Shown in pieces: positions 16,951 through 30,660 of a DNA stretch of 64,000 nucleotides (the first letter of the stretch is position 1; each line of letters opens with the position of its first letter). Below the pieces are notes generated by a model. The model saw only the letters and a program-made list of their open reading frames with translations. It was not told the DNA's origin and did not search any database. Position numbers and translations under genes: made by a program. This DNA is from Symbiodinium natans (Eukaryota; Sar; Dinophyceae; Suessiales; Symbiodiniaceae). The DNA lies in NCBI GenBank assembly GCA_905221605.1, contig CAJNDS010000734.1, forward strand, positions 1 to 64,000, given 5' to 3'.

Positions 16951-17397
16951 ATGCCTTTCGTCGTGCAGTCGTCCTACAAGAGGCTTGGCAGCCAGGCAGT
17001 CAAGTTTCGGCTGCAAGTTAAATCAGCAGGTTCATGGAGGAACGTGATGGAGGTGGTTTCGAGGTTCATGTATGATGGCAAACTTTTGATCACGATTCGC
17101 CGCTTCTGTCATGGCCAGGCAGCTTTCAGATTGACTTTTATTGCGGACCGATGTTCTGTCTCTGAGGATGATGCAGGTTGTGCTCCCTTCCGAGACGTAT
17201 TGCGTGCCATGGAACGTATTCGGTCCACGCGACAGACGCCCTTGGAGCTGGATATCAGGAATCTGGATTCAGGGACGCATGAGAACTCCCGCAGCTGTCG
17301 AAGTTCATTAGGTGCCACGTCGCTGGAGTCTGACTCACAGCTGGCAAGCTTTATCGGTGGAATGGCAGCTCATCCTGCAAGTGGCGTGTCCTTCTGA
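16951..17397 (+). CDS. Unknown ORF, 148 residues
   Basis: The frame begins at ATG 16951 and ends in TGA at 17395. It has a mixed, globular-looking composition with alternating hydrophobic residues (for example KLLITIRRFCHG and AFRLTFIADRC), unlike the low-complexity frames elsewhere. I recognise no family. It may contain an intron; a weak antisense frame overlaps at 17109-17318. Confidence 0.3.
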   Translation: MPFVVQSSYKRLGSQAVKFRLQVKSAGSWRNVMEVVSRFMYDGKLLITIRRFCHGQAAFRLTFIADRCSVSEDDAGCAPFRDVLRAMERIRSTRQTPLELDIRNLDSGTHENSRSCRSSLGATSLESDSQLASFIGGMAAHPASGVSF

Positions 17398-18770
17398 GCA
17401 GGTTTGCTCCTTGAGTTTCACCCACTCGTTGTCATGTTTAGTGAGTTTAGTGCGAGAACGCATCCCGCAGCACCGCTGGCTCCGCTTGTACGTTTGTACA
17501 TAGGGCATGCGCGCAGTCAAACAGCGCCGTGAAATGCCGTGAATGTACGGGTGGCAAGGTGGTCAAAATTGAATTTCCAGGTCCGCGTAGCCAGGACACC
17601 TGCGCCGTACACGTACTTACTCGTACAATAAACTCAAGATGTCTCTTCCTCTTGCTCAGGTCGCAATCGAACGAAGCGTTGCAGCAGTTCTTGAGATTGC
17701 GATTGTGACGTCCTCGTCAGGTACAATACCGTGAAGGTCATCGACCAGCAGGTGCTTCCTTGGAGTCGTAGATGTCGCAAATTGAACGTTGCAGCATAGC
17801 AGAACGAACTTCTAGAACTGAAACAGGCAGTTGGGGCCATAGGTTGTTCATCGTTCATAGTAGCCACGTTGAAACAAGGTCACCCCGAGAACCCGCATAG
17901 ATCACGCAAACCCACCGCGACAGATCGCGACAGCATTTTCGCGGTTGACTGTCTACTCGGCTTCTCTCATGTTTTGCAAAAGGTTTCAAAGGCCTTCGCC
18001 CCCGCATCCCGCAACGTCCACACGTCCCCGCGGACCACGCGGTGCAAAACCCTATAAAAACCTAACAAACCCAAGCCCCGGTTTTGGGCAAAAAGCGGCC
18101 CAACCGACTCTTCAAGCATCATCTACTCATGCTGAGGTTGGGGAGTGGGATGCGGTTGGGGCGTCCCAAAGATTCAATAACATGACATTGATGACCTAGT
18201 GCCGGACGCCCGCAAGCATCATGAAGCTTACTTAAACCGAACGAAACTCAGGCCTATACTGCACTGAGCTTGTCCTGAGTCTGCTTCCGCGATGCCACTC
18301 CAGCCTCGCAACAAACAAAGGGGAAAGGAATCATCTCTGGTCTTCGGATGTCGGGTATATGCGACTAGGAAGAACGTTGGACACGCATGCGTTTGCATTT
18401 GCTGTTACGAAAGCTTTCTCCTTAAGGTGTTGCCCAATATCGTGCTTGGGTCGACACAACCGAAACCTTTCTCAAGTTGTTGCAACCTCGGCCTTTTGCG
18501 CAAGTTGCCTGAACACCGTGCGTTGTTGCACTAAGATGGCCACGTTATGCCACGTTGATGTTGCCTCGAGTCGGGAAAAGCGCACGCGCGTGGATCTGCC
18601 AGGCGGTCAACTTGCTGGAGATGCTGGCACGTCGTGCGCAGCTCTTTCGGACCAGGACATCGACTGAGCAGGCGAATCTGGAGACACCTGAGTCCCGCCT
18701 GCCAGTTTCAGAGCTACTTCAAAGATATGAGCGATCAAGCCCGGGGGGGTCGATGCAAGCTTTCTAGGAC

Positions 18771-18807
18771 TTGTACTCGTACTAGTACTAGTACTACGAC
18801 GACGACG

Positions 18808-18861
<54 letters not shown>

Positions 18862-19140
18862 GCTACTGCTACTGCTACAACTACAACTACAACTACAACC
18901 CACAACCCACAACCCACAACTCACAACCCACAACCTACAACCCACAACCAACAACCAGCAACCAACAGCCATCTACCAACAGCCAACTGACAACAGCCAA
19001 CAGCCAACTACCAACAGCCAACTACCAATAGCCAACTATAAACTACCAACTTCCAACTGCCAACTACCAACTACCTACTACCTACTACCTGCTACCAACT
19101 TCCTACTCCCTACCACGAACTACCAAGTACCAACTACCAA
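18771..19140 (+). repeat. (TAC)n microsatellite grading into a CAACC/CCAACTA-rich array
   Basis: ACT triplets dominate from about 18800 to 18872, then CTACAA and CCCACAA units, then degenerate CCAACTA/CCAACAG units to about 19140. The opposite strand of the triplet part is (GTA)n, matching the arrays at 19.2 and 20.5 kb in inverted orientation. Confidence 0.9.
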
Positions 19141-19148
19141 CCACCTAT

Positions 19149-19213
19149 AGTAGTAGTATGTAGTATGTAGTATGTAGTATGTAGTATGTAGTATGTAGTA
19201 TGTAGTATGTAGT
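19149..19213 (+). repeat. (GTAGTAT)n heptamer array
   Basis: Eight or so copies of a 7-base unit, GTAGTAT, lie next to the triplet array. They look like triplet repeats with a regular one-base insertion. Confidence 0.85.
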
Positions 19214-19221
19214 AGGTATAG

Positions 19222-19491
<270 letters not shown>

Positions 19492-19765
19492 CCTGTGAGA
19501 CGGGGTGTCCTGCCCGCACCGTTTCGGGAAGCATCGGGTAAACCTCCTTTGGAGTGCGCAGGCGCGTGCTTTCCGGGCTGTGTGCATTCCCGCACCGGCG
19601 CCAATGCGAACGGCGAACTCTGGAATTGGATGTTGAACATGTGGCCGTTTTGTTGTCTTGAAGCTGCTCTTCCCCTTAGAACGGTGGTTTTTCAGCGATT
19701 CATGGCTGCAAGAGCTGTCGGTGCAAAAACGCATGTTTTTTTCACACCTCGCCCACTCAGTCTTG

Positions 19766-20028
19766 AAACGCATCATGTGAGCATTGTGTTTCAGATGGGG
19801 GGGGGCTGCGCCCCCCCCCAACCCCCCCGCTTCTTTTTAAGCTTTGCGAAAGCGTGCTTGTCTTGTTGAAACCCGTCCTGTGACCATCGTGTTTGCAAAT
19901 GGGGGGGGGGGGCTGCGCGCCCCCCAACCCCCCCGCTTTTTTTAGGCGTGCAAAGAGTGCTTCGGAGCCTAAGAAACTTCTTGAAACACATCATGTGAGC
20001 ATTGTGTTTCACATGGGGGGGGCTGCGC
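19766..20028 (+). repeat. G-run/CTGCG/C-run repeat family, array 1 (left part)
   Basis: Units of about 110 bases carry the words GAGCATTGTGTTT, a run of 7-12 Gs, CTGCGC, a run of Cs, AACCCCCCCGCTT and a T run, then GTGCAAAGAGTGCTT. The G run and C run pair to form a GC hairpin with a tiny loop. The same family forms a second array at 43.4-44.4 kb on the same strand. Confidence 0.8.
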
Positions 20029-20239
20029 CCCTAAACCCTAAACCCTAAACCCTAAACCCTAAACCCTAAACCCTAAACCCTAAACCCTAAACCCTAAACC
20101 CTAAACCCTAAACCCTAAACCCTAAACCCTAAACCCTAAACCCTAAACCCTAAACCCTAAACCCTAAACCCTAAACCCTAAACCCCCTAAACCCTAAACC
20201 CTAAACCCTAAACCCTAAACCCTAAACCCTAAACCCTAA
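20029..20239 (+). repeat. Interstitial telomere-type array (CCCTAAA)n
   Basis: About 30 copies of CCCTAAA run nearly without error, with two extra Cs near 20184. TTTAGGG is the plant-type telomere repeat and has been reported in dinoflagellates. The array begins inside the C run of a G-run/C-run repeat unit and ends at AATACTG, so it interrupts that repeat. It is internal to the window and therefore not a chromosome end unless the assembly is wrong. Confidence 0.95.
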
Positions 20240-20259
20240 CAATACTGTTATAAGGTACG

Positions 20260-20505
20260 AGGAGTGCTTCAGAGCCTAAGAAACTTCTTGAAACGCATCA
20301 TGTGAGCATTGCCCCCGCTTCTTTTTGAGCTGTGCGAAAGCGTGCTTATCTTGCTGAAACCCGTCTTTGCAAATGGCGGGGGGGGGGGGGGGCTGCGCCC
20401 GCCCCCAACCCCCTCGCTTTTTTTTACCCCCGCGCCCCCCCAACCCCCCGCTTTTTTCAGGCCCCCAAACCCCCGCTTTTGTAGGCGTGCAAAGATTGCC
20501 TGTGG
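20260..20505 (+). repeat. G-run/CTGCG/C-run repeat family, array 1 (right part)
   Basis: The same words as in the left part resume after the telomere-type array (GAGTGCTTCAGAGCCTAAG, then ATCATGTGAGCATTG, a G run with CTGCGC, and C runs separated by CGCTTTTTT). This suggests the telomere-type array arose within a pre-existing repeat array. Confidence 0.75.
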
Positions 20506-20522
20506 GCAACACACCCCTCCTG

Positions 20523-21000
<478 letters not shown>

Positions 21001-21044
21001 GGTAGCGGTGCGGTAGCGGTCGGGTGTGGTTGGTCGTGGTCACT

Positions 21045-21330
21045 TCTACCATTACTACCACTACCAGCCACTACTACCACTACTACCACTACTGCCACTA
21101 CTGCCACTGCTACCACTACTACCACGACTACCACGACTACCATTACTACCCCTACTACCACTACTACCACTACTACCACTACTACCACTACTACCACTGC
21201 TACCGCTGCTACCGCTCTACCACTACTACCACTGCTACCACTGCTACCACTACTACCACTCCTACCGCGACTACCACTACTACCACTACTAACACTAGCA
21301 CGACTAACACTACTACCACGACAGCTGCGA
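21045..21330 (+). repeat. (CTACCA)n microsatellite
   Basis: Units of ACTACC and ACTGCC repeat with few changes. In opposite orientation this is GGTAGT, so it is complementary to the end of the preceding array. The two flanks of the short spacer at 21000-21044 could fold back on each other. Confidence 0.9.
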
Positions 21331-24300
21331 TTACTCGCATGTCGACATGGGACAGCCAAGCTGTGTGATGTTGAGTGACTTTTTGGGTGCAAAGCATGTG
21401 GCATTGGGGTTGTTCCGTGCAAAAATGTTGCCTGTCCCACCCTGTCCCAGCCAGGTTTCTAAGTGTGAGAAGCTTTCCGCCTTTGACATGGGTGGTGGAG
21501 GCAAGGGTGCTTGCTCTTATCATGTGGTTTCACCTAATACTAAGATGCCCCTCCCCCCTTCACCCCCAAATATGACAATGGGATCTTGCGGACCTTGCGG
21601 ATTTTTTCGGAAAACCCTCGAGGGCTGGGTTCTTGTTTAAGGTGCCGAGGATTCTGGGCGAGGGCCCACAGGACAGTGCTCGACTGTACGGGTGCGCGAG
21701 CTTTGGCGGCGGGACCCGCGGGAGAGCGAGCTTTGGCGGCGGGACCCCACTGGACGGTGCGACGGGGGCGAGGCCTTTTGGGCGGAACTCGTACTTGTAC
21801 CACAGCGCGGGTGACGGCCCCGACTTCTGGGGAGCGTCGAAACCTCGCAAATTACATGCATGCTTTCAGCTTCGTGGTTGTTGTCGAATAGCGTTCTCCC
21901 CCGTGCGCATTCATTTCGTGGTGTTTCTGGGGGGAGATCGTTCTCTCCGCCTAGCTGCCGGGTTCCTCGTGGTGTGAATCGCTAGCATCCCGATAACGTG
22001 GCGGCACGCGGAATTTCTTCGTTTTGTGCTGTTGGGTGGACTGTGATGCCCCTGGTGCTCCAGGCGTCCTCTGCGTACTACCTTTGTACTACAGAAGTCT
22101 TGCCACCAGAGCTCCGGACCTCAGGCCAGAGCTCCGGATGTCCCCAGAAACACCAAAAGCAACGACAGTTTCGCATTTCGCGATTGTCAACATCGCGACT
22201 TGCACATTCTTGGTCTGGACGCACGCGCGAACCGTTCTTTCGTGATCCCTGTCCCCATGCGGTCTCTGATTGATTGGGGTCTACGCTGGCATAATTAATT
22301 AAAAGCGGGGGATGCCGAGGGTTTAGGGCGAGGTGAGAGGCAGTTCGCGCGGAAAACGCGACTTCACAATTTGCATGTTTGCACCCTTCGTGTAGGAGAA
22401 CCCGAGGATTGGAAAACATATGACGAATTGTGCGACCATGTGAAAACCTATTAGGTTCGGTTTCTTCATAGGCAAACAGAATTAATGTTGACTTCGCATT
22501 AATAAACCCCCCCCCTTCATTCAATCTCTCCGGCCAGGGCCTCCTCAATAATGTTCGCCTAAATCCTGGTAGGTCTAGCTGTCCCGGTGCCACCACAGTG
22601 GGCTAAGTGAGCCTCTACTGCGAGCCTCTGGGGATCACTTTTAGAAAAATATTCCGGGTCGGATTCTACAATTGTGGCGGGTTACAATATTGTGTTCCGG
22701 CAGCTGGATTTTACAATTGCGGCGGGAATCATTAATGTGAAGTCAACATTACGACGGAGGCCCGAATTTCAAAACCCCAACCCTAGACACTGTTAATTAC
22801 GAAGTTTGAGGTAGTTTGAGTACACAATTGTCAAAACCACCGCCTAAACCCTGCTGATTGCGCACAGCCGCTTAGGTTTCAGCACCCCCTGATTCCAAGA
22901 TATGAGGAGTTTATGAGTGGTGGGTTGGGGGAGATTCCGGATTTATGTTTTGATGTTAAGGGGGGGGTGTTTAATTTACTGAACGGGGGGTTGAGGTTGT
23001 CTCACCATGGCTGCAGGACTTTGTGCAGGAGCTTCCAGAGGAGCACGCGCATTCGTCCGATCCAGCTACCGCCTGGCTTAGGCCAGCGAGCCAAGCCAAG
23101 TCCTGGTCTTGGGGTCGACTTGGTATGACTTAGTCATGGCGATTGCAGTGTTTGCATGGTTTGACTCCGATTGATGTTCATATCGCGATGGCAGGTCTTA
23201 CCTGTCTTTCGTCAATGATACTTCAGGTGCACAGTGGCAGTGCAGCTAGAACCCTTTTGATGCTGCCCTGCAACTAGGTGAAGAGGTGCACATTCTCTCC
23301 AAGCTGTACAGTAACGTGAAGGCATCCTCTTGGAGTTTATCACGTTTTTACCTTGTTCATCTTGTTCAACGGCCACTCGAATCCCTTCTTGGCCAATCGG
23401 CTTTTGGGAAGTATCCTTGCGTGTGTTTCCGGTTGCCAGCATTGCCGGTAGGAGTGTCGGTAGGTGCAGACATTGTTTCTGCCTGCGACTTCAAAGCCAG
23501 AGCTACAGGCAAGAAACTCGAGTTTGTGAGCAAGACTTACACATGAGCTGCAGTCGCTGTAGTCAGGACCTATCGAAACTTCAATGGACCCAACTCACGT
23601 CAGAATTCAAGAAGGCCTCGAGTTGTTGGCCTCATGTGCACCTCGCAGACTCGTAGAATAGAGGAACTTGGAGAGCTGAAGACGCACGTCCTGGCGAACC
23701 TGCACGCTCGTTCCTTTGAAGGTGTGTTGGCCTGACAGGGACTCGTTACTGGGGACATCGCAAGTGCAATCCCATGAAGGTGAACCTATGACGGGCCGCA
23801 CTTTGGAAAGATCGCTGCGATTCATTGTGCAGGCTGGGGGTCGTCAAGGAATGGCATACGACTCATACGAAGCACATCATGATACATCATGCACATCCTC
23901 GCAAGAATGCCAGGTAGGCTCGAGCAGACTAAATGCCACACTGAAGTACACGTCATATCTGAGCGCATGATTGTCGGATGTTGCTGGTGATCGTGTACTG
24001 ACATCGAAAGCAAGGAGCTCTGCCCTTCGTCCTAAATGTCTAGGAGTTGGGCGGTCCGGAGCAGCGGAGAAATTTCTCCCAAACATCAAGCTGCCCGCGC
24101 TGTCGTGGCAGCCAGGTTCTATCTTGTGTTCAGAATCGGCAGACTCCGACCCTGGAGGGCCTCCGATATTGAGATTGAGATTTGCACACGCCTTCGCGGT
24201 TGTGCAATGTGATGCCAAAGAAACTGTTCCGCGAAGACCCACTTTCGAAACCGAGGTCAGTCAGTTCAGCCGTGCGCATTTCGTGTGCTGCCAGTTTAAT

Positions 24301-24847
24301 TACGTGCCTTTATGCATCCACTCGATGCGAGCAACCCTGCCAAGTTCACAAGCCGAGACAATTACTTATATTCACTTGTATTAGTTCAAAGTTCTTACTT
24401 GCAGGCGGAATCGTTGCCATCCTTTTACCAGGGAAGAAATGGATAGGAGGTTTTGGCCACGCCGCTGTCTGCCGTGGCTGCCGATGTTCCAACTAGATTT
24501 TGTGTGTGATCGCATGCAGGCCATGCTGGCTACACAGGGTTTTCCTTGAATGGATATAATGACATTTTTGACGGGTAACGCTGTTTAGCACCTGCTGAGC
24601 CGGCTATGGCAGTTCAGCAGGTGCCATGCATTCCGCGGCATACATTCACCAGTACTGTAGCATCTTCGAGTGCGCACACTATGCATTGATCATTCTCGTC
24701 CCCCTTGGACATTGGGCCCGCCGAACTTGCAAAACAAGGGGGCTCGTGAAGAAAAATGCTCGTCCCGGGTTCATGATGTTTTAAACTATGCTTCATGAGG
24801 CTGTGAGCACGAACGCTAGCCAGTCAAAGGGGTGCACATGGTTGCAC

Positions 24848-24885
24848 ACCCATCTCAATATGGCCCACCCATCTCAATATGGCAT
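24848..24885 (+). repeat. 19-base tandem duplication
   Basis: ACCCATCTCAATATGGC with two further bases is repeated twice head to tail. It is one of many such short duplications in this window. Confidence 0.8.
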
Positions 24886-25074
24886 GCTGCTACCCGCCTG
24901 GAGCCTTGGGGCTTACTTAAGTTCCAGTTCGGGCCGCTCATTTGGGCGTGCCAAGATCACACGCGGTTTGTCCACAGGATCGAGTTATGCATCCCATTCT
25001 GATGCATTTGACTACCTAAATTGCATCGTGTACTGTGCGGCATCAGCTGTGCACCATACTCATATGTGAGCAAG

Positions 25075-25394
25075 AAGCGGGAGAGAGCCCCACTTTGGAA
25101 CCCATTCCAGGGTCTGCAGCGGGGCATGTTCCACGAATTGCCGTCATTGTGGACAACCTGGACGCAGCAGGTCGCAGAGATGTCGCTGCAGGAGCTGAGT
25201 GCCCTTGGGGTCCTGGAGTTGTGATGTTTTTTTCTTTGTTCGCACATGGGAAGGATGCGGATACCTGGTTTTCGTCGCTGTTGTCCAGCATTGACCACGG
25301 CGAGGAGCCACATAGAACGGCAGTCTTGAAGATGACGCAAAGAATCATGCACATGATCATGCCACGGGCACGGCTTTTCACGGATTTGCACTGA
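25075..25394 (+). CDS. Candidate exon, unknown protein
   Basis: The open frame reads through a balanced, globular-looking sequence, for example HVPRIAVIVDNLDAAGRRDV and KDADTWFSSLLSSIDHG, and ends with TGA at 25392-25394. Another coding-like frame follows at 25411-25614 in a different phase. No family recognised; exon limits are unknown. Confidence 0.25.
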
Positions 25395-26503
25395 CAAGGA
25401 CCCCATTCCAGTGCGAGACTTCACCAACAAGGCAACGCTCTCTAGAGAGATGGACTCTGCCGCAGAGTTGGCACTCTTGGCATCTCTTGGCACGCTGCTG
25501 CCGGTCACAAGCACGACGGATGTTTGGAGTGAAGTTGCAGCACGCAGAAGTCTCGAGGTGGAAGATGCAAGAAGCAAGTCAGTTCAGCACCTGTCTGAGA
25601 CAAAACCATCTTGATGGGATTAGTGCAAGAATATATGTTTAATTTGAAGCACAGGTTCTACATGGAACTTCTGCGAGACTTCGATGTGAGCCGGAGGGCT
25701 CAGACTTTAAGCCGACATCGGGAACCGGAAGTTTTTTCTGTGAGAAGCGAAGGTCGTTTCTCTCGTTGTGCACATGCTGCAATGTTTTTGAACGAACGCA
25801 ACATTCCCGCTAAGGCCCCGACATACCGGAACTTCGGAAACGTTTGGCGCTTGTCTTGTCCATGCAGCATTTTGCAGTGTGCAGATCATTGAAGCTCTTT
25901 GTGGTTTCGGACATCTGATGCCCAGATTTGTCCAGAGAGCGGTCGAGAGCATCTAAGAGTTGCATGTAGCTGCACCAGATTGCACTGGTCGCTCTTGCGT
26001 GCTTGTTTGTGCCTGTTCTCATATACAATCGGAACTTAATTATGCGTGTTTGATGTTGCCAACAATCTCGACATGTTGATTCATTTTTTTTGCAGTGCTG
26101 TAGCTGTAGCATACTTTCGCATGTCACGAACACATTTCGAGATTCGCTCTGCATCTCGGTATCAGTCTTCTTATTAGAAACATGGCCGGTTGCTGCGGCT
26201 GCATCGGCAGCTGGAGCCGTCACACGAAAAAATCGAACGGACGCGGCTCTCGAGCCGGAGTTCCAAACTGAAACCTTTCAGATGCACATACAAAGATACG
26301 TCCACATAGCAGCTGTCCCAGGCCTCCGTTGTCTCAACATCCAAGTCCGAACTTGTGAACCTTTTCAAATGCCGCGAAATTGGGCAGTCCTCCGCAAGAA
26401 TCCCCAGATTTTTGCCAGACAAATGAAGAGTGGAAGATGTTCAGAAGCTTGTGTGAGCTGAAACAGCACTCAAGGGCCTTAGTGTCCGATGTATCGGAGA
26501 TTT

Positions 26504-26702
26504 AAGTTGGGGGGGGGGGGGGCGACTGCCTGCCCCCTTTGGTGTCCGTCACAAAGCGATGCCTTGGATGTTGCGCAACCTAAGGGGGGTCGGGGTGGGG
26601 GCGGGGGGGGAGGGTGTGTTTCTCGATAAGGTAGGGGGGGGTTCCCCCACCCTTGGGGCCGCCCGCCCCCCCCCCACCCCCCTCCCACCCCCCCCCCCCC
26701 AC
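26504..26702 (+). repeat. Poly-G and poly-C runs, hairpin-forming
   Basis: A run of G near 26508-26522 and G-rich sequence to about 26642 are followed by C-rich sequence at 26644-26701. The two halves are nearly complementary and could form a long GC hairpin or quadruplex/i-motif pair. Pro- and Gly-rich frames across it are artefacts. Confidence 0.8.
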
Positions 26703-26710
26703 CAGTTGTT

Positions 26711-26870
26711 CTCGCACATGTGCCGTTTTGAATCGTACAACGCAAGCTCAACTAGGATGTACTTTGTTTGATGCCCACATGTGCTGTCTGGATGCGTGCA
26801 ATCAAGCTCACATAAGATGTACTTCATTCGATGCCCATGTGCTGTCTTCATGCGTACAACACCAGCTCAC
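26711..26870 (+). repeat. 60-bp degenerate minisatellite (about 2.7 units)
   Basis: The words CACATGTGC, GCGTGCAA/TCGTACAA, AAGCTCA, GATGTACTT and GATGCCCA recur with a 59-60 base period in three successive units. Units have diverged by several substitutions. The array directly follows the GC hairpin. Confidence 0.7.
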
Positions 26871-27486
26871 ACCGGCCTTGTGCTGGGGAACTAGCTTTCG
26901 TTCGCCCTGCTCTCAAGTTCTACGTTGCAAAACCAACAATGCCCGAGCAAATGGCTCTCACGGCCAACAACGAGCAGCACGTGGGCCTTTTTAGCCATGC
27001 CAAGCTGCATGAGTCTGCATCGTTTTGACAAGAAAATCATCCGGATCCAGGGACTTTTATCATGAGGCCACGGCCACGGCGGATCCGTACTAGGCAAGCA
27101 GCAATCTACCCGCTCGGCACCATCCAAATCCAAATACGGATCCGCACAAATACGATTTGAGCCTTTGATTTCGTACACATCAAGCGAAATCAGGGTTTCA
27201 TTCCGACCTCGATGCAGACCAAGTGCGTTTGCTCATGAATCGAGTATTGAATCGTCTCTTGTATTTTGGTTGCACCAATTTGAGAGCAAGGAATGGCGGT
27301 GCACTTTCAGCACAAGCTTCTTGGCTGATTGAGAGCTAGACAGCACTTCTACTTCTAGCCTCGACAGGACGTTTCATTTCTCAACCTTCTTCCTTCCCTG
27401 CGGTAATTTCGCCCTGCGCGCGCAGGTTGTGCTATCAGTCAAAAGCCTTTATTGTGCAGGGGACGTATTTGAGCTACACACAACTG

Positions 27487-27806
27487 ACGCAAGTCAGCTC
27501 AGCAGTCACAGCAGCAACTGACCACAAGCCGCTTCTTCGTCCGCTGCGTCCAGTCTGGGTATGGCGGCAACGAACATGGTTACTACTGTGTCTCCTGCAG
27601 GCTTCTCTTGTACCACGAGCGAGTGCAACGATGGACAAGCGAAGCCATCGAGCCCCTGTCACGCTTGTGCTTCACGTCGCACTGGCTGGATGCCTGGATG
27701 ACTGCCTATGTCACGTTATGTCACGTTGCAGGCTCACGAAAAGGAAGGCTTTGGCAAGCTCCTTGCAGAGCGTGAACTGCCTTTTGATCCGGACAGCAGT
27801 TGCTGA
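27487..27806 (+). CDS. Exon-like coding segment of an unknown protein (probable 3' end)
   Basis: Read in the frame of TGG 27640s, the sequence is convincingly protein-like: a Gln-rich start, RCVQSGYGGNEHGYYCVSC with cysteines that could bind zinc, then LLLYHERVQRWTSEAIEPLS and SHWLDAWMTAYV. A good ending, AHEKEGFGKLLAERELPFDP followed by DSSC and TGA at 27804-27806, lies in another frame. The switch occurs at a perfect 10-base tandem duplication (ATGTCACGTT at 27708-27717 and 27718-27727). Either the duplication broke the gene or a very short splice removes it. The family is unknown to me. Confidence 0.45.
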
Positions 27807-27944
27807 TAGTGCACATTGCACATTGGTGCCTGTCAGTAGAGCGAACTCACAGAAACAAGGATGTCATGTTGAGACCTGGGCTGTGAGGATCTGTTCAGAA
27901 AGAGTGGCATGGTCCTCGGAGTCCTCGGTATTTGAACGGAAGTA

Positions 27945-29655
<1,711 letters not shown>

Positions 29656-30372
29656 CTGATTGTGCTGATTTAGGAAAGAAGAATCCGCAAGACCGTGGGC
29701 GACTTCGTTCCAAGCTTCAGGCCAAGACAGCGATCGAGTTTGTGAGTCATTTGCCTGGATGCTGACAAGCATGTTCAAAGCATTTCCGAGACCTCCCCCC
29801 AAAATCCCACGCAATCAGGAAATGTCAAATTAAATATCTCAACGATCAATCTATGACGAAGTAATTAGAGGAGATTCTATTACTGCTTGCTTGCACTTGC
29901 TTTGGCTGGGCAATAGACGTGAACTGCGCTGCTAGCGGTTTTCTGTGTAAAATTTTAAAAGCTTCAAGCCCTTGCAGCTGTCTGCAGGTCTTCTCCGCTC
30001 GGGGCAAAGTCCATTTCATGGCAACCGAAGCCCTAAGTCTATCCTAAGTTAAGTTGAGCTCTGCTTGATCAGTCCTTTGTTTGCAGGCAGCTTCGATGCC
30101 GGCCTTTGGCAGGTGCGATATTGAAAGACGTATAGGGGTGGCGTGTGAGCAAAGGCCCTCTGCTGTGCAGTCATGTGTACAACATGTCAGTAGACAGTTT
30201 GCTGGTTCTCAAAAGTCGGAGGATCCTCCAAGCCAGCTCAGCATCGACTTGCACACAATGCTGGGTTGATCCGGCCTAATTGTCTGACAACGCTGTTTTA
30301 ACACAGCATCACTTACGTCCTTGCATTCACCGTATGTGTGGCTTGGAAGTCAGATGTGAGGCGCTCGTGAGC

Positions 30373-30660
30373 TGGAGAACGAGCGCGAAATCATGCAGTA
30401 CTTTAAAGCAGCAGTGGCGGCCGCTGACGAGCTGCAGACCGCCCAGACTAGCTTAAAAACTGAAATTGAATGTCATGTCGCAGCAAACGGCCGTTTGGAA
30501 GCTTTGACCGCGAGTTGAAGCTGGTGAGCAATAAGCTGTTGGGAAAAGTCTCAGCTTAAGGCCCACGAGAGGGATGGAGACATTCGCATGGAGAGAGCTG
30601 CGTCTCGAAGCCTTCAGAAGTTACGTCCCGAACTCGTTTCCCGAAGTGGCTTTTGGATCA
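30373..30660 (+). CDS. Candidate coiled-coil exons or gene remnant
   Basis: A segment reads ELENEREIMQYFKAAVAAADELQTAQTSLKTEIE in heptad style (positions about 30373-30518; quoted in part). Coiled-coil-like sequence continues in a second frame (SFDRELKLVSNKLLGKVS) and a third (AHERDGDIRMERAASRSLQK to 30648). The frame changes could be introns, since AG sites precede the pieces, or frameshifts of a decayed gene. It resembles generic coiled-coil proteins only; no family recognised. Confidence 0.3.

Larger units (their letters stand above)
16675..18769. other. Right flank of the retrotransposon, mostly unassigned
   Basis: The stretch starts with a short GGCTGAGTCA tandem repeat (16741-16775). 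It contains one ATG-initiated frame listed next and a 31-codon frame from ATG 17639 with coding-like composition (VAIERSVAAVLEIAIV). Nothing else is convincing. Frames around 18292-18767 overlap each other in several phases. Confidence 0.4.
21340..26475. other. Mostly unassigned stretch with weak exon-like frames
   Basis: Frames here are short and often overlap on both strands. The more coding-like ones on the + strand are near 23430-23546 (ending DFKARATGKKLEFVSKTYT), 25075-25394 and 25411-25614. A 19-base tandem duplication lies at 24848-24885. I recognise no gene, RNA gene or transposon in it. Confidence 0.4.
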
